This document shows, in pieces, positions 53,411 to 61,418 of a DNA stretch of 64,000 nucleotides. Each line of letters opens with the position of its first letter. Positions within the stretch are counted from its first letter, which is position 1. The stretch comes from JAJRQY01 sp965224435 (GTDB lineage: Bacteria > Actinomycetota > Acidimicrobiia > Acidimicrobiales > SZUA-35). A program made the position numbers and the translations under genes. Below the pieces are notes generated by a model. The model did no database searches, was not told where the DNA came from, and was given only the letters and a program-made list of their open reading frames with translations. The stretch spans positions 3,410,001 through 3,474,000 of the forward strand of contig OZ245048.1 in NCBI GenBank assembly GCA_965224435.1. The letters are read 5' to 3'.

Positions 53411-54304
53411 TCACTTGACTGCTACTTGCTTGAGATTTGGTTGTTCTACATCGTCCAAGTCGGAGTCTTCGATCTCCGGATCCTTGCCAGTGCGCTGAGC
53501 CAATAGTGACAGAATCACAAGCAAGATGGAGGCGACCAGCATGACGACTGAAACGGCGTTGATGAGCGGGCTGACACCCTTTCTGATCAGACCAAAAACG
53601 TAGACCGGCAGGGTGGTGGAGCCAGGGCCAGAAACGAACTGGGCAATGACGACGTCATCCAGCGACAGGGTTAAAGCCAGGAGCGCTCCCCCGGCAATAC
53701 CCGGAACAATCTGAGGAAAGGTGACATAACGAAAGGCCTTCCAACGGCTGGCGTAGAGATCGCTGGCAGCTTCTTCCAGTCGAGAATCCATGCCTTCCAG
53801 TCGTGCTCGCACGACGATGGAGACGAAACTGATGTTGAAAGCAATGTGGCTGACGATGACGGTGCTGATGTCCTTGGACAGCGAGAGTCCCAAGACCGAA
53901 TCAACCACGGTGAAGAACTGACTGAAGAACATGAGCAGCATGACGGCCATGGTGACATCGGGGATGATGATCGGAAGATAGAGGAGCGCATCAAACACCT
54001 TCTGCCCTCGAAACTTGAATCGCTCCAGCGATAAGGCAGCAAGGGTGCCAAGAACGACCGATACCAGGGTGGAGACAATGGCTACTTGCACCGATACCCA
54101 GAGGGCTCCTTGCACATTGTCATCAGCAGCGAAAGCTCGGTACCAGCCAAGGGTGAAGCCACCCCACCGGCCAACCAGCTTGTCGTCAGAGAACGAGAAG
54201 ATAACGAGCAGGAGGATTGGTGCGTAGAAGAAGACATAGACCAGCCAAGCGTTGGCCGCTAGGAGGCCTTTTGACAGACCGCGAGGTTCTGATGCACTAC
54301 TCAT
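53411..54304 (-). CDS. potC: Polyamine ABC transporter permease (PotC-like)
   Basis: A 297-residue permease with six membrane helices and the EAA-type coupling motif EEAASDLYASRWKAFRYVTFPQIVPGI. The N-terminal AWLVYVFFYAPILLLVIFSFSDDK is typical of PotC. It pairs with PotB to form the channel. Its ATG overlaps the potB stop (ATGA). The C-terminal tail (DPEIEDSDLDDVEQPNLKQVAVK) is hydrophilic and outside the family core. Confidence 0.88.
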   Translation of the reverse strand: MSSASEPRGLSKGLLAANAWLVYVFFYAPILLLVIFSFSDDKLVGRWGGFTLGWYRAFAADDNVQGALWVSVQVAIVSTLVSVVLGTLAALSLERFKFRGQKVFDALLYLPIIIPDVTMAVMLLMFFSQFFTVVDSVLGLSLSKDISTVIVSHIAFNISFVSIVVRARLEGMDSRLEEAASDLYASRWKAFRYVTFPQIVPGIAGGALLALTLSLDDVVIAQFVSGPGSTTLPVYVFGLIRKGVSPLINAVSVVMLVASILLVILSLLAQRTGKDPEIEDSDLDDVEQPNLKQVAVK

Positions 54305-55215
54305 AGCGTCTTGCCGTCTTTGCGGAAGTAGATGATCGTTGTGATCAACATGATGACCATCAGAACCATGGAGAGAGCCGCACCGGCGGGCCAGTTTCTG
54401 GCCGTCAGGAACTGGGTGACGATATAGCTACCGAGCAAGGTGGTCTTCGCTCCTCCCAGCAGTTCCGGGGTGACGTAGGCCCCCAAACTGGGGATAAAGA
54501 CCAGGATCGATCCAGCAATGACACCGGGCATGGAGAGCGGCAGGATGATCTTGCGGAAGGAAGTCCAGCCGCTGGCGTAGAGATCACGGCTGGCCTCCAC
54601 CAGGCGCCAGTCGATGCGTTCGATTGAGGCGTACAACGGCAACACCATGAAGGGCAAGTAGCCGTATACCAGGCCGAGCACCACCGCCGTTGGGGTGAAG
54701 AGGATCGAGGTTTCTCCCAGGCCAACGGCCTCGGTCGCTCGTGAGACGGGACCGCCGTTGCCCAGCAAGACACGCCAGGCGTAGTTGCGTACCAGAAAGT
54801 TGGTCCAGAAGGGGATCATCACAAACACCAGCATGATGTTGCGGACCGACTCCTTCCGGGTCGCCAAGTAGTAGGCAAAGGGATAGGCGAAGATCAGACA
54901 AATCACGGTGGTGATGAGGGCCAAGATGAGAGATCGGTACAGGATGTCTCGGACAATTGGCTCACCCAGGCGACGGTAGGAGTCAAGGTTCCAGCCCGAC
55001 AGATCCGTCCCGCCGAAACGGTTGCGGGTGGCAAAGGAGTAGACGGCGACGATGACGAGCGGGGTAGCAAAGAAGAGGGTGAGAAACCCAAGCGCGGGCA
55101 ACGCAAACAGCATGCCCCGACGAGAGTCGGCTTTGTTGGCCGCTCGCTCCAACTCCGGCGACGCCTCATCCACGTCAACACTTTTGCTGTCCAGTTTCTC
55201 CAACGTGTCCACCAT
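54301..55215 (-). CDS. potB: Polyamine ABC transporter permease (PotB-like)
   Basis: The 304-residue permease has six helices, the lead FALPALGFLTLFFATPLVIVAVYSF, the loop WTNFLVRNYAWRVLL, and the coupling motif VEASRDLYASGWTSFRKIILPLSMPGV. These match PotB/PotH. It assembles with PotC, PotA and PotD. Start and stop codons overlap potA (TGATG) and potC (ATGA), so subunits are made in stoichiometric fashion. Confidence 0.9.
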   Translation of the reverse strand: MVDTLEKLDSKSVDVDEASPELERAANKADSRRGMLFALPALGFLTLFFATPLVIVAVYSFATRNRFGGTDLSGWNLDSYRRLGEPIVRDILYRSLILALITTVICLIFAYPFAYYLATRKESVRNIMLVFVMIPFWTNFLVRNYAWRVLLGNGGPVSRATEAVGLGETSILFTPTAVVLGLVYGYLPFMVLPLYASIERIDWRLVEASRDLYASGWTSFRKIILPLSMPGVIAGSILVFIPSLGAYVTPELLGGAKTTLLGSYIVTQFLTARNWPAGAALSMVLMVIMLITTIIYFRKDGKTL

Positions 55216-56303
55216 CAGTCATCCACCACCCAGACGCCATCACGATGCCAACTGATGGCGACCGAGTCACCAACGTCGAAATGGCCCCGGCTCGGCCGGT
55301 TCTCTTCCCGAACCTCGATCTCCATCCAATCCAGAGCAATGCGGTAGGAGTGGGCGGTTCCAAGATAGGTGACGCTGCTGATGATCCCTTCCAGCGACGG
55401 CCCATCGGGCTTGTCTCCCAAATTGTGCACATTGATTCGTTCGGGCCGCAGGCTGACCGCGACCTTGGCTCCCTTGGCCTTGTCGTTTTCGACATCAACA
55501 CGAGCACCATTGGCGAGACACACAGTCTTCGCGTCCTCGACCGTGCCCTCCAGGAGGTTGGTCTGGCCAATGAAATCGGCCACGAACCGGTTAGCCGGAT
55601 GCTCATACATGGTCTCAGGAGCGGCCACCTGGAGAAGCCTGCCTTCGTGCATCACGGCAATTCGATCGCTGAGGGTCAGGGCCTCTTCTTGATCATGAGT
55701 CACGAAGACAAAGGTGATCCCGACTTCGCGCTGCAGGCTCTTGAGTTCGATCTGCATTTCTTGGCGCAACTTGAGGTCAAGGGCCCCAAGAGGCTCATCG
55801 AGGAGAAGCACTTTGGGGCGATTCACCAGAGCTCGGGCCAGGGCGATTCGTTGTTGCTGACCGCCAGACAGCTGGTTGGGTTTTCGCTTGGCCATCTGGC
55901 CGAGCCGCACCATTTCTAGAGCTTCATGTGCTCGCTTGGACGCCTCTGTTTTGCCTATCTTCTGCATCCTGAGGCCAAAGGACACGTTCTCCAGAATGGT
56001 CATGTGGGGGAACAGGGCATAGTTCTGGAAGACGGTGTTTACCGGGCGCTTGTTGGGTGCCAGCGTCCCCATCTCGTCACCGTAGATCTTGAGGCTTCCT
56101 TCGGTTGGAAACTCCAGGCCAGCAATCATCCGCAAGGTTGTCGTCTTACCGCAGCCCGATGGTCCGAGCAGAGCAAAGAACTCGCCATCATCGACTTCAA
56201 GATCAATGCAGTCGACCGCGGTGACGTCCTCACCAAAGCGTTTCGTCAGGCCCTTGAGCTCGACCGAAGGCTCGCTCCCTCGTTCAGTCGTTTGTTCAGT
56301 CAT
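55215..56303 (-). CDS. potA: Polyamine ABC transporter ATP-binding protein (PotA-like)
   Basis: A 362-residue ATPase: Walker A GPSGCGKTT (about 48-56), Q-loop VFQNYALFPHMTI, signature LSGGQQQRIALARAL, Walker B VLLLDEPLGALD and a C-terminal TOBE domain (about 280-355). GDEMGTLAPNKRPVNTVFQNY is typical of PotA/PotG. It energises polyamine import and its TOBE domain may sense substrate. It overlaps the Lrp-type gene stop by one base (TGATG). Confidence 0.92.
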   Translation of the reverse strand: MTEQTTERGSEPSVELKGLTKRFGEDVTAVDCIDLEVDDGEFFALLGPSGCGKTTTLRMIAGLEFPTEGSLKIYGDEMGTLAPNKRPVNTVFQNYALFPHMTILENVSFGLRMQKIGKTEASKRAHEALEMVRLGQMAKRKPNQLSGGQQQRIALARALVNRPKVLLLDEPLGALDLKLRQEMQIELKSLQREVGITFVFVTHDQEEALTLSDRIAVMHEGRLLQVAAPETMYEHPANRFVADFIGQTNLLEGTVEDAKTVCLANGARVDVENDKAKGAKVAVSLRPERINVHNLGDKPDGPSLEGIISSVTYLGTAHSYRIALDWMEIEVREENRPSRGHFDVGDSVAISWHRDGVWVVDD

Positions 56304-56761
56304 CAGATGGTTCCCCAGTCATAGGTCTGCTTGACCAGTCGAAGATAAGACAAAATTTCTGTACTGATCACGTCGGGTGTTGCCCGGATTCTTTGTCCGA
56401 CGATCTCGAGCAGGTCATCTGCATCACGGCAGAAAAGCTCGACGATCATGTCGTAACGGCCGGCGGTAATGACGACATAGTCCGCGTTGTCGATCTGGGC
56501 GAGCTTCTCGGCCACCACTTGCGGGTCGCCTTGGACTCGGATCCCCACCATGGCCTGATATCCGAAGCCCATCTTGATCGGGTCGGTGACGGCCACAATC
56601 TGCATCACACCGCGCTCAATCATCCGGTTGACACGCTGGCGAGTGGCCGCCTCGGACAGGCCGACGGTTGCGGCCAACTTGGAATAGGGGAGGCGGCCAT
56701 CGGCCTGAAGACCACGAAGAATGGACTTATCAAATTCATCCAACTGATTCTCGGACTTCAT
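56303..56761 (-). CDS. Lrp/AsnC family transcriptional regulator
   Basis: The 152-residue regulator has an N-terminal AsnC helix-turn-helix (about 6-60; LDEFDKSILRGLQADGRLPYSKLAATVGLSEAATRQRVNRM read in pieces) and a RAM effector domain (about 70-145; VQGDPQVVAEKLAQIDNADYVVITAGRYDMIVELFCRD). It sits inside the polyamine operon, directly after the aminotransferase gene. The 31-bp palindrome at the shared divergent promoter is its likely operator, with an amino acid or polyamine catabolite as effector. Confidence 0.9.
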   Translation of the reverse strand: MKSENQLDEFDKSILRGLQADGRLPYSKLAATVGLSEAATRQRVNRMIERGVMQIVAVTDPIKMGFGYQAMVGIRVQGDPQVVAEKLAQIDNADYVVITAGRYDMIVELFCRDADDLLEIVGQRIRATPDVISTEILSYLRLVKQTYDWGTI

Positions 56762-56762
56762 A

Positions 56763-58163
56763 TCACCTGTCCATCTCGGCCATGGCCTCGGTTAGTGATT
56801 GACGAAGAATCTGATTCATCTCTTCAAACTGCTCGGGTCCTGCTATCAAGGGTGGCGAGAGCTGGATCACCGTTTCACCACGACTATCGGCCCGGCAAAT
56901 CAGTCCAAGTTCAGACATGCGTAGGGACAAGAACCCTCGAAGGAGATGGTTGGCTTCTTCTTCGCTGAAGCTTTCCTTGGTATCGCGATTCTTGACGAGT
57001 TCAATGCCGTAGAAATAGCCCTTGCCTCGCACGTCACCGACGATCGGCAGGTCCAGTAGGTCTTCCAACGCCGAGCGAAAGCCATCCTCGTTGGCACGGA
57101 CATGACCGTAAAGATCTTCGCCCTCGAGGATGTCGAGGTTGGCTAGCGCTACAGCGCAGGAAACCGGGTGTCCAGCAAAGGTGAAGCCGTGAAGGAATGG
57201 GTTGTCATCACCCATGAAGGCGTCGGCTACCCGGTCGCTCACAATCATTGCGCCCAGCGGCGCATAGCCCGAGGTGATGCCCTTGGCCGTGGTGATGATG
57301 TCGGGTTGATAGCCGAGGCGTTCTGATCCGTACATGGCTCCGAGTCGACCGAAGGCGCAGATGACTTCGTCGGAGACAAAGAGCACGTCATACCGGTCAC
57401 AGATTTCGCGAACTCGGTCGAAGTAGCCATCGGGAGACGTGATGCAACCGCCTGAGTTCTGCACTGGCTCCAAGAAAACCGCAGCGACGGTATCCGCACC
57501 CTCACGAAGAATCATGCGCTCGATGTCATCGGCGCAGCTGAGCGTGCACGACGGCGCTGCTGAGCAGTAGTCGCAGCGATACTCATAGGTGTTGGCCACC
57601 TTGAAGGCCCCACCAAGCAGGGGTTCAAAGGGCTGGCGAAGGGCGGGGACTCCGGTGAGTGACAAGGCACCCATCGTCGTTCCGTGATAGGCGAGCGTGC
57701 GACTCAGGATCTTGGTTTTACCCGGCTTGCCGATGTGCTTGAAGTATTGGCGGGACAGCTTGATGGCAGATTCCACCGCCTCCGAACCGCCACTGGTGAA
57801 GAAGACACGGTTCAGGTCACCGGGCGCCCCCGTGGCCAGCCGAGCAGCAAGTTCAATGCCCTTCGGGTGGGCGTGCGTCCAAAGCGGATAGAAGGCCAGC
57901 TTCTCCGATTGCTCTGCAGCCGCGCGGGCGAGCTCCACCCGGCCATATCCAACCTGGGTGGTATAGAGACCGGCCAAACCATCGAGATAGCGCTTGCCTT
58001 GATCGTCCCAGACGTAGCAGCCCTCGCCCCGCTCGATGATCGGCATGCCATCGACTCCATGGCCGAGGCTGGAGAAGTGTCCCCAAAGGTGACGGTCGGC
58101 CAATTCAGCGAGGCTAGAACCTGAGTCGTTCGGTCGTGTGGCGGGAGTCACGTCGATCTGCAC
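56763..58163 (-). CDS. Class III aminotransferase, putrescine/polyamine type (SpuC-like)
   Basis: A 466-residue PLP enzyme of the class III (omega) aminotransferases. YVWDDQGKRYLDGLAGLYTTQVGYGRVELA is typical of SpuC and related pyruvate-dependent enzymes; the PLP lysine is in IITTAKGITSGYAPLGAM. It would transfer an amino group from putrescine, cadaverine or a similar amine to pyruvate, giving 4-aminobutanal and alanine. A cysteine-rich insertion (YRCDYCSAAPSCTLSCAD, four Cys within 14 residues, near 200-212) might bind zinc. GTG at 58163 lies just after the divergent palindrome; a nearly leaderless mRNA is predicted. Confidence 0.86.
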   Translation of the reverse strand: MQIDVTPATRPNDSGSSLAELADRHLWGHFSSLGHGVDGMPIIERGEGCYVWDDQGKRYLDGLAGLYTTQVGYGRVELARAAAEQSEKLAFYPLWTHAHPKGIELAARLATGAPGDLNRVFFTSGGSEAVESAIKLSRQYFKHIGKPGKTKILSRTLAYHGTTMGALSLTGVPALRQPFEPLLGGAFKVANTYEYRCDYCSAAPSCTLSCADDIERMILREGADTVAAVFLEPVQNSGGCITSPDGYFDRVREICDRYDVLFVSDEVICAFGRLGAMYGSERLGYQPDIITTAKGITSGYAPLGAMIVSDRVADAFMGDDNPFLHGFTFAGHPVSCAVALANLDILEGEDLYGHVRANEDGFRSALEDLLDLPIVGDVRGKGYFYGIELVKNRDTKESFSEEEANHLLRGFLSLRMSELGLICRADSRGETVIQLSPPLIAGPEQFEEMNQILRQSLTEAMAEMDR

Positions 58164-58188
58164 ACGACGAATTCAACACTACTTTTCC

Positions 58189-58219
58189 CAACAAATCAAC
58201 TGAATCAGTTGATTTGTTG
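58189..58219. promoter_or_regulatory. 31-bp perfect palindrome, putative Lrp operator at a divergent promoter
   Basis: CAACAAATCAACTGA (58189-58203), one A (58204) and its exact complement (58205-58219). Each arm contains TTGATT as -35: on the plus strand 58209-58214 then 17 nt to AAGAAT (58232-58237); on the minus strand 58199-58194 then 17 nt to TTGAAT (58176-58171). Both predicted starts fall within about 2 nt of the start codons. Confidence 0.75.
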
Positions 58220-58245
58220 CTTGAAGGTCGTAAGAATGCGTTGCT

Positions 58246-59598
58246 ATGAGTACATCCATCAAGCTGAAAACTGCCATCCCTGGCCCCAAGAGTGAAGCCC
58301 TTGTTGCCCGTCGGGCGGCAGCCACGTCAAGCGGAGCCGCCTACCTCACCCAGGTAGCGGTTGAATCGGCCAAGGGCTGTGTCGTCACCGATGTCGACGG
58401 CAACGAGCTCTTAGATTTTGCCGGTGGCATCGGTGTTCTGGCTCTTGGCCATTGCCCGCCAACGGTGGAAGCAGCGGTGCAGGATCAGGCCGCAAAGCTG
58501 ATGCACATGTGCGCCATCGTCGCCACCTACGAGCCCTATGTCGAGGTGGCCGAACGGCTGAATAAGATCACTCCCGGCGATTTCGCCAAGAAGACCATGC
58601 TGGCCAATACCGGGGCCGAAGCGGTGGAGTCGGCCATCAAGATGGTTCGCGTTGCCACTGGCCGTCAGGCCATCCTGGTCTTTGAGGGTGGCTACCACGG
58701 CCGAAGCAATCTGACCTTGGCCATGACCTCTAAGTACGGATTATTCAAGAAAGGTTTCGGGCCCTTCGCTTCGGAGATCTACCGGGTGCCGTTCCCCAAC
58801 ACCTTGCGACGTCCGCCGGGAATGGACGTCGATACCTTCGTTCGTTGGTCCAACAAGCAGCTCCGCGATTCGCTCATCGCCCAGATCGATCCCGGAGAAC
58901 TAGCGGCCATCGTGATCGAACCAGTCCAGGGTGAGGGTGGCTTTGTCGCCGCCCCCGCATCCTTCCTGCAGACCATTCGAGACATCTGTGACGAGAACGG
59001 CATTGTCATGGTGGCCGATGAGATCCAGTCAGGCTTTGGCCGAACCGGCAAGATGTTCGCCATCGAGCATTCCGATGTCGTGCCCGACCTCATCACCACG
59101 GCCAAGTCTCTGGCGTCGGGAATGCCGCTGGCCGCTGTCACTGGCCGGGCAGAAATCATCGATGCACCACACCCCGGTGGCATGGGTGGCACCTACACCG
59201 GAAACCCCGTTGCCTGCGTGGCCGCCATCGAATCACTCAAGATCATCGATACTCCCGAGTTTTTGGCCCGAGCGACCGAGATCGGCACGCGAATGCGCGC
59301 TGGTCTCGGGGCCATTGCCGCCAAGTACCCCGAACACATCGTCGACGTTCGTGGCCTTGGCCCAATGCTGGCCATCGAACTGGTCAAGGACCCCGAAACC
59401 CTCGAGCCTGATCCGGATGTCACCCTGGCCATCACCAAGGCAGCTCTGGCTCACGGTCTGATCATCATTCGGGCTGGCCTCTACAGCAATTGTGTTCGCT
59501 TCTTGCCACCCCTGGTTGTGAGCGATGATCAGATTGACGAAGCGATGGCAGTAATCGCCCGCTCCGTTGATGAAGCAGCGGCCGAGCATTGGGCATGA
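58246..59598 (+). CDS. gabT: 4-aminobutyrate aminotransferase (GabT-like)
   Basis: The 450-residue class III aminotransferase matches GabT: DFAGGIGVLALGHCPPTVEAAVQDQ at the start, ANTGAEAVESAIKMVRVATGRQAILVFEGGYHGRS, and the PLP lysine in LITTAKSLASGMPLAAVTGRAE. It moves the amino group of GABA to 2-oxoglutarate, giving succinate semialdehyde. It is the first gene of the rightward polyamine operon; no succinate-semialdehyde dehydrogenase is in the window. Confidence 0.9.
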   Translation: MSTSIKLKTAIPGPKSEALVARRAAATSSGAAYLTQVAVESAKGCVVTDVDGNELLDFAGGIGVLALGHCPPTVEAAVQDQAAKLMHMCAIVATYEPYVEVAERLNKITPGDFAKKTMLANTGAEAVESAIKMVRVATGRQAILVFEGGYHGRSNLTLAMTSKYGLFKKGFGPFASEIYRVPFPNTLRRPPGMDVDTFVRWSNKQLRDSLIAQIDPGELAAIVIEPVQGEGGFVAAPASFLQTIRDICDENGIVMVADEIQSGFGRTGKMFAIEHSDVVPDLITTAKSLASGMPLAAVTGRAEIIDAPHPGGMGGTYTGNPVACVAAIESLKIIDTPEFLARATEIGTRMRAGLGAIAAKYPEHIVDVRGLGPMLAIELVKDPETLEPDPDVTLAITKAALAHGLIIIRAGLYSNCVRFLPPLVVSDDQIDEAMAVIARSVDEAAAEHWA

Positions 59599-59655
59599 GG
59601 AAATAGCCATGCTGACAATTCACATGAGAGTGCTGCGCATGAAAGAGTACGGACC

Positions 59656-60744
59656 ATGAAACTTCCACCTATTCGTGTTCTTGACCTTCGTGGCTCACCG
59701 GAAGAGATGGGTCATGTCCACGGCTCCGCCTACGCCGAACAGATTCGTCAATACACCCAAGAGCGGGTCGAGCTGGCTAGCTCAGCGTTATGGACTGGCG
59801 GCTCACTCAGCCAGGCCGATGTCCTAGACATTGCCGAAGCAATGCTGCCGGCCCATGAGTCGTTCTCCGCTCCCCTTCACGCCGAGATGATGGCCATGGC
59901 GAAAGCGGCAGGCATTTCACCAGCCGAAGCAATCATTGTCGGTGGTTTCACCGACTTCATCGACAGCGTGCGAGCCGAAGTCGGGGGACCGGTCCCTGAA
60001 TCGGTGCAAGAAGACGACTGCACCGCCGTCATCATTCCCGACCATCGGGCTGACGGATCCGGCTTCTTGGCCCAGACCTGGGATATGCATGACAGTGCAA
60101 CCAAGCACGTGATCTTGCTCCGAATCAAGCCTGATGATGCACCCGCTTCGGTCATCTTCACCACCGGTGGAGCACTGGCCCAACTCGGTATGAACGAACT
60201 TGGCGTCTGCGTTGGAATCAACAATTTGACGGCAACTGACGGCTGCCGAGGAGTCACCTGGCCCACGGTGGTCCGTGAAGCCCTGAACCAAGAAACTGCC
60301 GCTGCTGCCCGCGACGTGATCATGGACGCCAATCTGGCTGGTGGCCACAACTTCCATCTGTTCGATGCCACCGGCGACGGCTACAGCATCGAAGCAATGC
60401 CAACTGTTCGGCCAGCAGAGACGCTGGGAACCGATGCCATCGTGCGAACCAACCACGCCCTGAGCCAGGGAGCGATCGCGGTCGAAGGTGACAAAGCCCC
60501 GGCAATGATGGAAAGCTCACAACTTCGGCTACAGACCGGCATTGACCTGGTTGATCGAGAAGGCATTACCGCTGATGACCTGATGGAACTCACCCGTGAG
60601 CCATCCGCCATCTGCCAAGTCCCAGTCGAGCCCTATCACATCGAGTCCAGCGGAGCGGCCGTGATGCGGCCACGAACGAAAGAGTTCTGGGCCTGCTGGG
60701 GACAGCCAGCGTCAAACGATTACCAGCTCATCGAGTTTCCATAA
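59656..60744 (+). CDS. C45 family Ntn-hydrolase (acyl-CoA:6-APA acyltransferase-like)
   Basis: A 362-residue protein resembling peptidase family C45 and choloylglycine hydrolases. LRGSPEEMGHVHGSAYAEQI is the typical start and Cys122 in QEDDCTAVIIP is the probable nucleophile, exposed by autoprocessing before Cys in this family. FLAQTWDMH and GMNELGVCVGINNL fit the beta-strand core. It could hydrolyse an amide such as an acylated or glutamylated polyamine product. Its place between GabT and a GNAT/oxidase pair supports this. True substrate unknown. Confidence 0.78.
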   Translation: MKLPPIRVLDLRGSPEEMGHVHGSAYAEQIRQYTQERVELASSALWTGGSLSQADVLDIAEAMLPAHESFSAPLHAEMMAMAKAAGISPAEAIIVGGFTDFIDSVRAEVGGPVPESVQEDDCTAVIIPDHRADGSGFLAQTWDMHDSATKHVILLRIKPDDAPASVIFTTGGALAQLGMNELGVCVGINNLTATDGCRGVTWPTVVREALNQETAAAARDVIMDANLAGGHNFHLFDATGDGYSIEAMPTVRPAETLGTDAIVRTNHALSQGAIAVEGDKAPAMMESSQLRLQTGIDLVDREGITADDLMELTREPSAICQVPVEPYHIESSGAAVMRPRTKEFWACWGQPASNDYQLIEFP

Positions 60745-60786
60745 ACGAAGCCCCGCTCTCCAACCCCCGAGTGAATTGAAGCCCCA

Positions 60787-61416
60787 GTGCCTGAGATCAC
60801 CTACACCAATCTGAGTGAACAGTACGCCGAGGCTCTCGCCGCGCTCGAGCTTTTAGTCTTTCCCAGTATCGACCCTTCTGACTTGTATGACGAAGTTGAG
60901 CTTCGCCGTCTAGCGCAGGTCTTTCCTGAAGGGAATTTCGTGGCCCTAGATGGGGACAAGCCGGTAGGGATGGGCCTCGGTGTGCTTGTCGACTTCGACT
61001 TCGAGCATTCCGAGCACGCCCTGTCCGATGTACTTGGCAGTGATGGGGTAAGCAATCACAGTCTGGACAATGACTGGTACTACGGAACTGACATCAGTGT
61101 GCTCCCCGACTATCGGGGCCTGGGCATCGGCCGCCAGCTCTACCAGCTTCGCAAAGACGCCGTTCGCCGACTGGGCAAGAAAGGGATCGTGGCCGGAGGC
61201 GTCATTCCTGGCTATGCCGAACACTTAGGACAGATGACAGCTGCTGAGTACATCGACAAGGTCGTCGCTGGCGAGTTGTATGACTCGACTCTCTCGTTCC
61301 AACTGAGCAACGGCTTTGAGGCTCACGGGCCAATTCCCAACTATGTCATCGACGAATCCGTTGGCCACAATGCAGTGCTCATTGCCTGGCCAAACCCTGA
61401 CCTCCTAGACGTATAG
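60787..61416 (+). CDS. GNAT family N-acetyltransferase
   Basis: The 209-residue protein has a GNAT fold; the acetyl-CoA loop is DISVLPDYRGLGIGRQLYQLRKDAVRRLGKKGIVAGG (read in pieces), with R-G-L-G-I-G as the pyrophosphate-binding motif. The acceptor is unknown; the polyamine context suggests an amine. GTG at 60787 is used; its stop lies 2 nt before the start of the oxidase gene, so these two are coupled. Confidence 0.82.
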   Translation: MPEITYTNLSEQYAEALAALELLVFPSIDPSDLYDEVELRRLAQVFPEGNFVALDGDKPVGMGLGVLVDFDFEHSEHALSDVLGSDGVSNHSLDNDWYYGTDISVLPDYRGLGIGRQLYQLRKDAVRRLGKKGIVAGGVIPGYAEHLGQMTAAEYIDKVVAGELYDSTLSFQLSNGFEAHGPIPNYVIDESVGHNAVLIAWPNPDLLDV

Positions 61417-61418
61417 TC

